DNA from: Megalonaias nervosa
Lineage: Eukaryota; Mollusca; Bivalvia; Unionida; Unionidae
Reading direction: 5' to 3'
Length of the DNA: 64,000 nucleotides
NCBI GenBank assembly: GCA_016617855.1
Contig: JAECUM010009826.1
Span: 1 to 64,000, forward strand
The position numbers were made by a program, and so were the translations under genes. Shown one piece after another: positions 42,986-54,954 of this stretch. The notes under the pieces were generated by a model. That model was not told the origin of the DNA and did no database searches. It was given only the letters and a program-made list of their open reading frames with translations. Each line of letters begins with the position of its first letter. Within the stretch, counting starts at the first letter, position 1.

Positions 42986-45687
42986 TTATGTACAGTATTA
43001 GGTACATAACCATCTGTCATTATTTAAAAACATGTTGTGCATGAGCTGGAATGCTTATTGATCATTACAATGATCTCTGTATTATCTCATAAATTAATTG
43101 ATTGTAAAAAAATTTATTCAATACAAAATAAGGTTTTCACATTTTTGTAAGCTTTGCAAATTTCATTAGATGACAGTGACGTAAGTCAAAAGATGCTAAA
43201 TGAAATAACTATTCTAAGATATCCAGATGTTTAGGTAAAAAGTCACAAAGGATGTGTTTCTTATTGCACTGGTACATTTTAAATTAGAGTAAGTAGGCAG
43301 GGATTTACTTTTTGAAATTTAAAAAATATTATATTTATATATGATAATGATTAGTATATATAATGTACTAATTACTGGGCTAAACTAGATGCACCCGTGA
43401 ATTTTTGGGAAATTTTTTGTAATAATTTGTTAGAATTTTTTTAAAAATTTACCTTGGGAGGAAAAGGTGCTAGGGTCAGCAGTGAAAATTAGGAATGGTC
43501 ATCTGACTTGAAACACATATTTTTTTGTCTTGTAGATTTGCTTAATATTGGTGGCACAAATTTGACAGCCATTTCATTATATATTGTAATGATTTTAAAT
43601 CTAGTATCGGACATGTACTTGTATGACCCCCCCGCATGTGTTGATGAATATTAAAACAGGTAGAGATAAATATCATCAAGAAGGAAAGATTATATTTCTA
43701 TCACAGTACATTTGTCCTTCACTATAAGGCACCCCAGTATAACACCTTCAGTCATATTATAACACACGATGGTCATGGATTGCACATTTTGGTTAAATGC
43801 AGTATTGATATTAATGCTAAGGACATGACTTTGACATGGCAGCAAAGTTTACGGTGCTTCTGAAATGTGTTCATTGTGAAGGGCACTGGATATATGGTAC
43901 TTTTGTAAGGACAGTGTTGGCCTTTTAAGATCAGTAGTTGCATATTTTGCTGGCAGTTACAGGGTTTCACTGTTTGTTCTATGTATAGTTTCAAGCAATG
44001 ATCTGCATTGAACCTGATCTTCTGGTGCATCATGGGATGACAAATCTGAATCTCTGTTGTATGCAGATACATGTATATTAAGGCTGGGTATCAGCTACTC
44101 ACATATGATATGATACATATCAGAATAGATAACTTTTCTGACACAATTTATATTGATGATACAGATTTCTTGCTATTCAGGCATGTTTACCTGTTAATTG
44201 TTGTTAGTATCTAACTTGAGCGGTATTGGAACACACTAAATTCACCATTGCTTGTGAAGACAAATGTAAAACAAAGATCAAAACATAGCTCAACAGATCC
44301 TTGTTGATTTCCTTTTATTTCCAGTCAGTGTGCGATTGGCTATTTGATAAAGAAAGATGTTTTATTGGTTTATGCCATTTACTGAGTAAACTTTTTAATA
44401 AGGAGAGCAGTTGTTGGGATTTTCAAATTTCTTAACAAACGCATACAACTATGAATGATTATCAGTTGTTCAGTGTATAGCATTATAATGAGAGAGTGCA
44501 GTACAGTGTCTGCTGGTCTTGGAGTTTTAAGATAGTGTGCTGTGTATTCAGGTGAACTGCAGACAGGTCCGAAATAAGATAAATCCACACAGAGATTAAA
44601 AGTTTGTTTATTGCTCTGTGCAGAGATCAGAGGGAAAACCCACAAAGTTAACTCCCCATGCCCTTAAGGTGTACATGTATTATTTGACTTTAGTGAAAAT
44701 AATCTTGTCAAATAACACAAATCAAATATTGAAACTTTGTCTACTTTCGTGCCATTTTGAGCTTAGCTGGAAACATTTTTGTAATACTAATATATATGCA
44801 AAGCTCGCAGTCACTGGAAATTGGAGTTCATGGATTTGACCAGTGACAAATGTTTGCATACTATGGAAAAGACGCAAATCTGGAGATGGTCCAGCAATGA
44901 GACAAACATGCAATATCACAAAAAGAATATATTAGTAAAACATTAGGAGTATTTATCAGTCAGCCTGCATTATTACAATTTTTATCAGTTATACTGTCTA
45001 TTAATTATGAAATGAAATCAACATTGCTAAAATTCCAGGTGTAGATTCAAATATAGGTGTGGTCTTCATCTAGGATTGTGTTTAGTCAGACAGTACAGAA
45101 ATTGTCTGTGCAAATCAGTTTATAATCCATTGTTGACATTATTTGGACAGGCAAGAAAAGTTCATAGTAAGTATTGAAAACATCTGAGTCACTGAGGCAT
45201 ATAAATACTATTCTAGTTTGGTTTTTTACATGGACTGAGAACCATCTTGAATCAATAAACAAACATAATACATAACTGCCATATTTTATAACAGGGACAT
45301 TAGAATGAATATTTTTTGTAAAGAAAAAGAACAATAAATTTCAAGGTGAAGAACCTTTATGTCAATTAAGTTGTCATTTTCATTAGGGCTGTGGAGATTA
45401 ATCAGTTCCTTTGAGCTTTAATGATTTCATTGAAATGATTTATTACATATAATCAGTTATGATTTTGTCATCGAGTTTGGTTGGAATTCAGATCTGTGAC
45501 ATTCCCCTCTGTTTTATACTTTTGAAGATTAAAAAACAGATTTTAGCAACAAATCATGTGGACAGGTTTATATATTATTAATTAATCACTGATGCCTATT
45601 ATAGCTCATGAAATTGTATGCCATCCCTAATGTTAATTTTCACTTGCCATTGAGATTCATTGAACATGTGCAAATACACTTTAGTTC

Positions 45688-45901
45688 CCTTCGTTACGGA
45701 TCACTGCCATCTCACCTCTGCGTGGGTTCGAGTCTTGGATTCGGCCAATGTGGGTATGTGAGAAAGCTTGCCAGTAGCTTCTTGTGGGTCGGTGGTTCTT
45801 TCCAGGGTTTTCCCGGGTTCTTCCTCCAGCATTAATACTGGCCGCCATGTATAGCCTATCGTGTGCTGAAAAATGGCATTAAACCCTACAACAACAACAA
45901 C
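45688..45901 (+). mobile_element. SINE S1, 5'-truncated copy
   Basis: Same body and (AAC)n tail as 40,351-40,606 but starts after the A box. Confidence 0.75.
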
Positions 45902-45954
45902 TTTGGTTCCACAAACCCAGCCCTACATTATCAGGAGAGGAGCAAAAGGAGAGT

Positions 45955-46110
45955 TGGCTTAGTTTGTAGAAATGTCAGATTCCTAATCCAAGTGTCTTGG
46001 ACTCGATACCCACCCAGATCGGCATTGGTTTGGCTTTAGAGTCTTTGCGAAAGGCACTTAGCTCTTGTATTTCATAAGATTGATATAGCCCAAATTGTGT
46101 TAAAAATGCT
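45955..46110 (+). mobile_element. tRNA-derived SINE fragment
   Basis: A-box-like TGGCTTAGTTTGTAGAAATG and B-box-like TGGACTCGATACCC, then a body with GCGAAAGGCACTTAGCTC. Confidence 0.5.
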
Positions 46111-47574
46111 GTTAAAATGAACTAAAACAAACCATATACATGTATCTATCTAAATACACAGAATCTGTTTTAAACCAGATATTTTGGCTGTTAATAGATG
46201 TTACCTATACAGTTGGAGGGTGAATGTGTATCAAAACAGAAGTTTGTGATCAAAATATATTGCCCGTCTGTAGAGGTGGGTGGTGTATGGGGAGTGCCTC
46301 AGTAAATGATAACCCTCCTGGTAGCTTATGGCATTATGGGTAATATGTTAAGGAGATGCCATGAAGGGTTAATTGAAATGCTCAAGTTTCTTATGGTGCC
46401 ATGAAAGGGAAGAGTTTATCATAGCTCACCAAAAGCTGAATCCTTTCACAAGACAGTTTGGTTCTCTCATGTATTTCATATGAGTAGTTCAGTTGGCATC
46501 ACTAATGCCATCAAATTAAAGAGACTTGGATACCTTATTGGCAGTCCTAATTTGCCAAATACCAGGCAAATCAAATTATGAATAGTTTTCATTCTTATTA
46601 TTTTCCTGAACTGGTTTTTTTTGCTCTGAAATGCAACCTCACCCAAGTGAATGATGTATTTCAGCCCCAGTTTTGATGACAGGACTGTGGATGCATAATC
46701 AGATGGTATTACCTGGTACTTAAAATCCCTTTTGAAGGGTTCAGGAATGCAGAATAGGCCTGATGCATCCTTCTGCGTGACATGACTAATGACACTCTTC
46801 TGCATGTTGCAAGAGGTGACTAATGGAAGCAACATGTTATGAGATGTAACATGTGATGGTGTTCCAGTTGAGAAGGTCATGGACTTTTAAAAGATTGCAG
46901 GTTTATAACGAACAAAAATTTGACATTTTGTTTTAACATGTCTTACCTTGCTTGCATTTGTCTTTGTTTTTTGTGCTATTCAGTTATTTTTGCAGCGTCA
47001 GTACATTTTTTAATTGTTTCATAGAGAATATTTAAATTACGTTTGGTTGCAAGGGTTTGTCTTCTTGGGGGTTTATGTAAAGTATTTATCTTTGACATTG
47101 TTTCTAACTAGTTTTTTTTTTCAAGGCACTAAATTGCCAGAATTGTGTTGATGTGGCATTAAATGCTATAGATACATTACCTACCTTTCCCTACCTACCT
47201 AACCACCTTCCAAATATAGTTAAACTGATCTGAACCAGGCCCATTGTAACCCAGCCATCTGCAGCCTCAGTCTGTGCTAAAAAATTTAGATTTTAAGAGG
47301 GAAATCCCCTTCTCCCTTTACATTTCTCTATATAGGAGTGATTTAATGAAGAAATAAAAGCTAGGGTTGAAAATACAAACAAACAATTTTCGTGCATTGG
47401 GTTGATTTTTCTATGTGATTTCAGAGAAATGTTTGAGAATCCTGCAGTCTCATTACACAGACTTGGAGACTGTACAGGCTGTCTATGTATTTTCCAGACG
47501 TCCTTATACAGGCCATCCTATAAAACAGCTAAATGTTTGGTCCCAGTGACTAATGAAGGCTAATGAAAAATAGA

Positions 47575-47735
47575 AACCATGGTGGTTCAGTTGTTAGTGT
47601 GCCTGACTTAATGACCCAAAGGGTGTGGGTTTGAATCCCACCATTGGATCTGCCCAGGTTAGCTACTGTGGTATATCTTAGGCATAGCACGTTACCTCAG
47701 ACCCCTTGGCACTAAATGGTATCCTTGCATCGTTG
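47575..47735 (+). mobile_element. tRNA-derived SINE fragment
   Basis: A-box-like GTGGTTCAGTTGTTAGTGTG and B-box-like TGGGTTTGAATCCC, then non-tRNA sequence. It directly precedes an S1 copy. Confidence 0.55.
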
Positions 47736-47737
47736 GT

Positions 47738-48025
47738 GGCTGTGGGTGGCCAAGTGGTCTAAGATACTCAGCTTTAGAGATCACTCTCATCTCACCTCTG
47801 TCCACATGGGTTCAAGTCTTGATTCAACCAATGTGGATATGTGAGAAAGCTTGCCCTGTAACTTTCCTTGGGTCTGTGGTTCTTCTCATGGTCATTCCAG
47901 GCTATTCTTCCACCAAATATTCTGGCTGCCATGTATGGCCTACCATATGTTTAAACATATCACCCCCACCCCCACCCCCGCCTCAGAAATCACTTGTGTT
48001 GTTGTGCTGTAAAACATCAAATGAA
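47738..48025 (+). mobile_element. SINE S1, diverged copy
   Basis: Carries GGCCAAGTGGTCTAAG, GGGTTCAAGTC, GAAAGCTTGCC and GCTGCCATGTATGGCC in the same order as 40,351-40,606, with many substitutions and an added C-rich stretch. Confidence 0.65.
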
Positions 48026-49404
48026 AAACTCATTTTACTGTAACGTATTTTCTTGATTTGTTTCCTTTATTTATTCTCTCCAAAGAACTCAGTTGTAGAT
48101 GGAAAAAATGTCGTATAGCCTTGTAAATTTCACATGTATATCAGCCCATTTAGGCTTTTTAACTGTGTTGCAACCAGAAATTCGGATAAAGAGATTTGAT
48201 ACAACTTATCTCTTCTTTTGAGAATACAATACGACTTTTGAAACTTAATACACACCTGGCCAGATCTGAGATCTTATCAGTTAGCACCTCATAAAAGAAT
48301 GAAATCTAACACTTGTTCTTTCTTTGGTTTAACCATACACTTAAGTCTTGTGCCAAATATACTCATACAGAAAATGAGTATATTTTCCTGTACTTAAATT
48401 CCATTGCTGATATATCAAATCATTGCACAGAGTATTATGTTAAGTACACATTGAACTTAAATATCTCTACATACCTTCATAATCTCACACCTCTATTGAT
48501 CAAAACCAAGTCCTATTACCAACACTATTGAATATTATGTTGACTGTGTGCAGAGTGAAATGTGAATGATAGCGTGTTTGCATATAGCGGTATATACAGG
48601 AGTTCTGAGGGGCCGAGTGGCAAACAGAAATTTTTGTAAAAAGTGGTCCCTCATTATAAATCCCCTCGGTATACTGGTTGCCACTTATAATACAGGTATG
48701 CATAATGGTAAATTCTGTTATTGCTATAGTGCTCCCTCTTTATAATGTTATTCATGAGAGCCATTAAAAGTGACCAATATTATGTGAGGGAGTATTGCAT
48801 CGGATGTTCCATCAAACTGTCCTGATTGGGCATTAATGCACAAAAATAGAGTATTCAATGATGAGAAATCACATGATAATTGGTTTTCATGAGCAAAGGA
48901 ATAGAGTCAAATAAATGCAATAGCAGTGACCAATTTAATGGCTATGGGTGAAACAATTCATTGAGATATCGAAACATTGATACTTTTGCTGTACCGATAC
49001 ACATATCAATACAAGATGTAGAGAATTGATACAAAATGAGACTTGCCCTATGCAAGTTACTTTAATCTTCAGCAGCCATAAATAATTATTAATTGTTTGC
49101 TTTGTTATTCTTTAAATTGAGAAATCGTCTGAGACAACTGTTGCAGGTGCTGGTACTCATTTTTGTCAGTAAAATAATAATAAAAATATTGACACAAAGT
49201 AACACAAGGTGACATGGTTCATAATCCATTTCCCCCTCTCCAATTCCATGCTAATTATCTTATCCCAACAGTATTTTCAGCATAAAGAAGAATTCCAAGT
49301 GTGTTCCCCATGTATAATGAAGTATTTTACTCATTATTTAATAATAACCTTTGTTGATTTGTATCTTGTCTTCTTTGAGTTGAAGTTGAAAGCTACACAT
49401 CTGG

Positions 49405-49640
49405 TGTATGATTTATGTACTTTACTGTACAACTAATAACCACTTTTGCATGAACAACAAAAAATGTTACATTAAATTCTCATTTGTGGTTATTGTATGT
49501 TCTGGTCCAGAGTAAACAATAACCACCAATCAGAACTTAATGTAGCTTATTCCCCTCATGAAACACAGTATTTTCAAAGCAACAGTGAAATTTCTTGCAA
49601 AAGTGGTTATTAGTTGTACAGTAAAGTACATAAATCATAC
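49405..49640. mobile_element. MITE with perfect 45-bp terminal inverted repeats
   Basis: The left end 49,405-49,449 and right end 49,596-49,640 are perfect reverse complements (GTATGATTTATGTACTTTAC outward, ACCACTTTTGCA inward). The 146-bp interior has no coding capacity. Perfect arms imply recent movement or gene conversion. Confidence 0.75.
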
Positions 49641-50671
49641 ATGAGGAGCAAATTTGGAATGCCTCTTTTTTTGTTGAGATATTTAGTCAGTGACTGAGTA
49701 TGTCTACGGAATAAATAAAATTTGCAGAGTTGTTAAGGGGCAGATTTCAGACTACACAAGCTTTTCTCTTTGCATAAATTTAATTTTGTTTATATATGGG
49801 GAGTGGGTCTAAGTTGTCATTATTTTCATTTTGACTGACAAAAACCCGTGCCTTTAGCCATGGCAATTGTTTTACATCTGCAGGATGTACAGTGTGATTT
49901 ATTTTGTTCGTATTCATCCCCACTCCCTCACCCAGACTTGTTCTAAGTGAGATTTTTCTCGCATGAGGAGACTGCATTATTTCTTCTGTTTTAAGATAAC
50001 ACTATAATGGCTTCCAAGTTTTATGTGAAACATGAAATTGGTAATAAAATGTTATTTAGGCATTCATGCACTGCAAAACAAAGGGTGTGGTGGCCAAAGT
50101 GAATCCTGCATTCTGATCCAATGGAGCAGTCTTAAATGGCCAAAAAAGTTGAATTAAATCACTGACAACTTAAACAGGTAGTCTTTTTGAAACTGTGTTT
50201 GTTATCTTGTCATGGAAGAGATTGGCATAAAAATGGATGCTAAGTCTGTATGTAATCTGCATACTGGAAACTGAACCAGTATGTCAACACAAATAAAAGG
50301 ACACCACCTAACATTGACAAGCCTTTAAAAGACTGAATGACCATCAAGTTGATATGTGTATTGATAATGTATCATATCATAGTCAGTGTATCGTGAATGA
50401 TATTGATATCTGGCACAGTTGTATTGGTTTACCCATGTTTATTGGATCCATGATCATATCTGCATTATAATGGGGCAGCAGTATGCAGAGAAGATTTATT
50501 GTGTACTTTGGTTCATATTTACATGTCTTTTAGTATCTGTTGAGGATTAATTATTATGTATAAATATCCAGTTTTGGTGTGTGTGTGGGGAGGTGTTTGT
50601 ATGCATAATATTCTCTAAGATGTTATAGCCATATTGGAGCAGATCTCAGTACAAGGTAATAGTAGTAGATG

Positions 50672-50809
50672 AAAAGGCTGATTCTAGCGCAAAGGTCATT
50701 TTCACCCCCTCCCAACTCTCAGAACAAATATAAATTACTCTCTCAGAGACCCTAAAATCCCACCCCAAAACAATATCAAAAAAAACCAAAAGGCTGATTC
50801 TAGCGCAAA
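50672..50809. repeat. 22-bp direct repeat next to Element 2
   Basis: AAAAGGCTGATTCTAGCGCA plus AA occurs at 50,672-50,693 and again at 50,788-50,809, 116 bp apart, just outside the first gene of Element 2. It may mark the element border or a local duplication. The other end of the element is outside the window, so the border cannot be tested here. Confidence 0.5.
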
Positions 50810-50917
50810 TATATTTTGAGATTAAATGAGTCTCATCAGAAGGCAGGTAAAATTTTCTTTTGAAGCACTTTGGAGAAATCAGGTAAGTGATATTATTTAC
50901 TAATTTTAGATAAAATT

Positions 50918-51370
50918 TTATACCTCATCACCAATGATTAATGTTTCAACTGATGATATTAAAAATATTTCATTATCACGATGATAGAGGCTAAACTTTA
51001 TTTTACCGCTCACACGCCGACGAGATTCGAACAAATCTTTTATTTGTGGTTTGTTAAGAGGATATTTTTTGTCGATAAAATATATTTTTGACCGATCGAG
51101 ATCAATTGTAAGTTTAGTATATTTTTGTTGGCTAATCGGACTGTAAAAGTTTTTAAATTCCTCTACCAACTTTTGATACAATTGCTCGAGGTAATTGAAA
51201 TACTCGCTGTCATCAGATCTGATAAGCGAAAGTTTTAGCTTGTCACGAGTTCCACTAAAACATATACCTGATGTTTCATTATTAATTTCAACTGTCAATT
51301 GTTTGCCGTCAATCATTAGATATTTGATTTTGTTACTGTAGCTATTTGTCACTGTTAAATTTTCAAACAT
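50918..51370 (-). CDS. Unknown 150-aa protein downstream of PolB
   Basis: Not recognised. It is a mixed alpha/beta protein with beta-like strands at the N-terminus (FENLTVTNSYSN, IKYLMIDGKQLTVEINNE), a helical middle (YFNYLEQLYQKLVEEFKNFY) and a further strand-rich end (KYTKLTIDLDRSKIYFID). There are no Cys pairs, membrane segments or nucleotide-binding motifs. It starts 24 nt after the PolB stop with an AATTTTATCTAAA motif between, so it is likely co-regulated with, and possibly assists, replication; that is inference from position. Confidence 0.6.
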   Translation of the reverse strand: MFENLTVTNSYSNKIKYLMIDGKQLTVEINNETSGICFSGTRDKLKLSLIRSDDSEYFNYLEQLYQKLVEEFKNFYSPISQQKYTKLTIDLDRSKIYFIDKKYPLNKPQIKDLFESRRRVSGKIKFSLYHRDNEIFLISSVETLIIGDEV

Positions 51371-51394
51371 TATTTTTAAAGTTTAGATAAAATT

Positions 51395-54300
51395 TCAGTT
51401 GGAAAAGATAATGTCAAGGATAGATCTGTCATCGTGACAATACCCAAGTGCAAATGTATCTACTCCATTTTCACAATAACGTTTATCATCAAAATTACTC
51501 AATCCGCGTTTGATAATGACATCTGTTTCAAGTTTATGATGATTTGTCCGAATAGCCATTGCTCTTATAAAACTAATACCGCCGTCGAGAGCGTACTTGT
51601 AGTCATCAAATTTCATAAACTTTTTAACAAAATCACGAGGCAGACCTTTTGCTTTTTTTGTTATTTTATTATTGTCTAACAATACGGCATACATTTTACT
51701 GCGTAATCCGATAAAATATTTGATAGCGCTCGAGTTCATTTCATCTTTGAACTTACCAATAACCTTTTTATTTATGTCGTCATGAAATTTACTGTCACGT
51801 GGGTAATCAGAAAGATCAAACAGATATCTATTATCATACACGTCCTGATAGACGTCCTCACATTCGATTTCATATACGAGCGAATCAGTATCAGTAAATA
51901 ATAATCTACTGGCTGGCCATTGATTTTTAACAAAATTATAATGAAAATCGTACATGAGCCACTTTGATAAATCTAACACTGAAGCTCCAACGTAGATCGG
52001 CTTGTTTAGTTTTAGATTTGTCTTTCGTCGCTGTACCGCGACAAGATTCTCATTAAAAATTTTCATGCTCACAAAATCATCGTCTGACACAAGTTTGTTT
52101 CTGCGATTGATATCATTAACTAGCTCGATATTTACGCGTTTTCTAATATTTTCCATCGTCTTACCGAACACCGAATTATTCATCAGTTTGAAGAAGTTTT
52201 TCTCAAAATCAGTTTTAGCTACAGCTCTTCTCGAAGTGTTCGAATTAATGTAACCTCTCATCCACGGCGACTGATTAAATTTTAGTACACGATGAACTTT
52301 CCTCAGCACAAGACCAGCATCTACTGCTTGTTTTAAAACTTTGTAATGCAAAACATAATTTTTTTTATCGAGTAAATTTGGTACTAGCTTTTTGACCATG
52401 GAATTTTGTCTTGGTGATGCTGCCGCCTGTTGTTCTTCAGATAACAAACTATAATCTATTATCATTGATTCTGCGCAGAAAGGGTAATCGTTATGCAATT
52501 TGTGTAGTGAAATAGGATAATCGAGATCAACCTCAACGAAATACGAAACATCGTCGGGTATCTTTTTTTCTGTCTCCGATAGAAATTGATCAACCGTGAT
52601 CCAATGAAATCCACCAAAAGGCATTGGTTCTGCCATCGAATACCCATACAAGTTATTACAATCTAGATATATGATATACTTCGAAGGAAGCTTAGGATTA
52701 TACTCTTTCAAATATTTGTTGTTTGCTTCAGCATACTTCTTCGTTATCACGCTAATACCGCCTCTAATACCTTTCTCAATAAAATTGAACATGTCAATGT
52801 CAGTCAGTAATTCTAACCTTACCTTACTAAACTTTAATAGAGCATCCCACGACAGCCCTGGAGCAGAATAATACCAGCAAGGATCTAGTCCGTAATTATT
52901 ATAACTCACTTCACGAAAACTTTCAAAAACATCTGCTAGTAATAACACGTCAGTTTTCAAGTACAAATCATGATAATCACCAAACGCCTTGCAATCAAAT
53001 CTATTCCAGATATCTTGTGCGTATTTGTAATCGTCATCGGTGATATTTTCATTTTTGAGTTGCGAGTAAAATTTCTCTTTGTCAGGTAAAGATGTTTCAT
53101 CAAATTTACTCCAGTCGTCGAGATACTCATACGGAAATACTCCTTTTTTAGCTAGTAAATTAAATTTGTCTCCAAAACAGTCTCTTAGGTTATTAAATTT
53201 ACTACAACCTTTTACTAGCTCATCTAACGATGCTGCCATAAACTGCAGGCTGTCAATAAAACGTAATTTACCTAGCGTAACTGACATATACTTTTCAAAA
53301 TTATTTGGAATGCATTTGATGTTATTATCGAGTTTTAAACGAGATTTTACATCAGGATCACCAAAAGCTTCTACGATAATGTGGCTGTCATATCCTCGAA
53401 AGTTGTGAAGAATAACTGGAATAAAATCTGGAGCATGAAATTTCAAATTACACTGATCATGAGCCGCTCCACGATACTGTCCAGTCAAATGACAATGGTC
53501 ACGTACTTTTTTGTTATCATCAAAAGCTTTTTCACAAATATGACAAATTTCCGCTTGCTCGTGATCGGATTCTTGTTGTGGTGTCAATTTTATCATCGGA
53601 GTTACTCTTTTCAAACGATAAGCTATATGATCAACTTCGCTGATCAATTGCTTGAGAAGCCAGACAGCTGGATTTTTACCACGATAGAGTTGGATTGGTT
53701 TAGATAATCTCGAATCAGCACAACAAACTATCTTATACGCTACTCCGCACGGAACATGATTTTGAGTTTTCCTTGTACTCGATTGGTTAGGATCATTTTC
53801 TGCGCTAAGTACAGGTTGAAGTAGGCATTCGAAATCGGCGTATATGACGAAAGGAATTTTTAGTTTGTGATTATAATTGACAAAATACAATAAACTATCT
53901 TTTTTAGATGGCATCGTTATTCGTTGTATGTCACTACAGTACTGCAAATGCTTTTGTAATGTTTCATTGTCTGTACAACCGTGCAAGCAGCGATAACAAA
54001 AGAACTTTTTCTTGTTATTTTTATTGTACTGTTTACCAACTAGTCCATTGAAGTTTTTGATCCAAACGTAATGATTTTTATAAAACAGTAAGTTTATAGT
54101 CGATTGTGAAGCTTTTTCTGAAATATACCTAGGATAGACGTTTTCTTTTTCATCTAGTCCGAAAACGTTAATCGAAACATTATTTTGCTTTTCAAACTTT
54201 GGTATTTGATTTTCTGCCACTGGAAAGTTGATATCCTTAAAATTTAATTTTGATACGTGACTAATATACTTCTCAACACGACCAGCGTCTTTTTCTACTG

Positions 54301-54862
54301 GAAATAGCGCAGAAAGAACAGCCCATTGGAAACATTTGTCATCGACGTTTTTTACGTTGATGCAGCATTTTTTATTTTTTATTTTTGGTGGCAGGTCGAT
54401 GTACGAACTACCGCGTAATGCGTCATATTTCATTGTGTGAAACAAAATTTCTTTGATCATTTCAAACTTCCAACCCGAACCAGATTCGGTAAATTCCTCT
54501 ATCTTTTTCCAGATTTCTTGGTGTATTTCATTAGCTAGTGATGAAAGATCAGTCCCAAGCAAAACGCGCCTTGATTTTGCGTTAATGTAAGGGTCTATAG
54601 TTTCTGTGTCAGTCGATTTTTCCGTCACAAGTAGTTTTGAAAATATAACGTGATATTGCACTAATATTTTTAGACCCTTATGTTTTTCAAGCTCACGTTT
54701 TACAGTCGTCTGTATCAGATGAAAGAGATTTGTTTCAGTAAAATTTACTAAAACATTTTGATTATCAAACTGATAACTATTATCAAAACCTGCAAAAGCA
54801 GTAGCTATTTTAACAGGTTCTCCAATAAGTCTCTTCTTGGCTATATCACGCAATTTCATCAT
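51395..54862 (-). CDS. Protein-primed family B DNA polymerase with EndoVII-type motif
   Basis: Intact 1155-aa ORF. Landmarks: an N-terminal domain with CRGKQY-like spacing (residues 1-330); exonuclease motif I YADFEC near residue 339; and a zinc motif resembling recombination endonuclease VII (CHIC, then DHCHLTGQYRGAAHDQCN) at about 433-467. Then come exonuclease motif II HNFRGYDSH near 490, polymerase motif A LDCNNLYGYSM near 731, motif B NSVFGKTMEN near 892 and motif C DTDS near 987. The EndoVII insert is shared by many Polinton-type polymerases in animals. It replicates the element from protein-primed ends. The start (two adjacent ATGs) faces the HNH gene across a mirrored promoter. Confidence 0.95.
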   Translation of the reverse strand: MMKLRDIAKKRLIGEPVKIATAFAGFDNSYQFDNQNVLVNFTETNLFHLIQTTVKRELEKHKGLKILVQYHVIFSKLLVTEKSTDTETIDPYINAKSRRVLLGTDLSSLANEIHQEIWKKIEEFTESGSGWKFEMIKEILFHTMKYDALRGSSYIDLPPKIKNKKCCINVKNVDDKCFQWAVLSALFPVEKDAGRVEKYISHVSKLNFKDINFPVAENQIPKFEKQNNVSINVFGLDEKENVYPRYISEKASQSTINLLFYKNHYVWIKNFNGLVGKQYNKNNKKKFFCYRCLHGCTDNETLQKHLQYCSDIQRITMPSKKDSLLYFVNYNHKLKIPFVIYADFECLLQPVLSAENDPNQSSTRKTQNHVPCGVAYKIVCCADSRLSKPIQLYRGKNPAVWLLKQLISEVDHIAYRLKRVTPMIKLTPQQESDHEQAEICHICEKAFDDNKKVRDHCHLTGQYRGAAHDQCNLKFHAPDFIPVILHNFRGYDSHIIVEAFGDPDVKSRLKLDNNIKCIPNNFEKYMSVTLGKLRFIDSLQFMAASLDELVKGCSKFNNLRDCFGDKFNLLAKKGVFPYEYLDDWSKFDETSLPDKEKFYSQLKNENITDDDYKYAQDIWNRFDCKAFGDYHDLYLKTDVLLLADVFESFREVSYNNYGLDPCWYYSAPGLSWDALLKFSKVRLELLTDIDMFNFIEKGIRGGISVITKKYAEANNKYLKEYNPKLPSKYIIYLDCNNLYGYSMAEPMPFGGFHWITVDQFLSETEKKIPDDVSYFVEVDLDYPISLHKLHNDYPFCAESMIIDYSLLSEEQQAAASPRQNSMVKKLVPNLLDKKNYVLHYKVLKQAVDAGLVLRKVHRVLKFNQSPWMRGYINSNTSRRAVAKTDFEKNFFKLMNNSVFGKTMENIRKRVNIELVNDINRRNKLVSDDDFVSMKIFNENLVAVQRRKTNLKLNKPIYVGASVLDLSKWLMYDFHYNFVKNQWPASRLLFTDTDSLVYEIECEDVYQDVYDNRYLFDLSDYPRDSKFHDDINKKVIGKFKDEMNSSAIKYFIGLRSKMYAVLLDNNKITKKAKGLPRDFVKKFMKFDDYKYALDGGISFIRAMAIRTNHHKLETDVIIKRGLSNFDDKRYCENGVDTFALGYCHDDRSILDIIFSN

Positions 54863-54954
54863 TGTATACTATAGTGCAATCTCTAATTGATAATTTACTG
54901 CACACTGCGCATGCGCTAGAAAAACAATTAGAGATATAAAATCCTTATAGTATA
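54863..54954. promoter_or_regulatory. Mirrored divergent promoter between PolB and HNH gene
   Basis: The 92-bp gap is partly palindromic. CAATTAGAGAT on the right is mirrored by ATCTCTAATTG on the left, and TATAGTATA immediately before the plus ATG is mirrored by TATACTATA immediately before the minus ATG. Each gene thus sees the same two blocks in the same order, about 20 nt apart, suggesting a shared, early-type promoter. Confidence 0.6.

Larger units (their letters stand above)
17839..50671. other. Host noncoding DNA, probably a long first intron
   Basis: AT-rich DNA with no ORF that looks coding. Repeats are listed separately. In these larger stretches I recognise nothing specific: 17,898-22,302; 22,516-23,328; 24,329-24,939; 25,656-26,213; 26,313-27,259; 27,604-29,104; 31,313-32,048; 32,531-33,117; 33,271-34,009; 35,161-36,466; 36,553-37,949; 38,126-39,279; 42,986-45,687; 46,111-47,574; 48,026-49,404 and 49,641-50,671. 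ORFs of 60-180 codons here come from tandem repeats or SINEs. If the DAPK-like exon is right, this is an intron interrupted or ended by Element 2. Confidence 0.5.
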
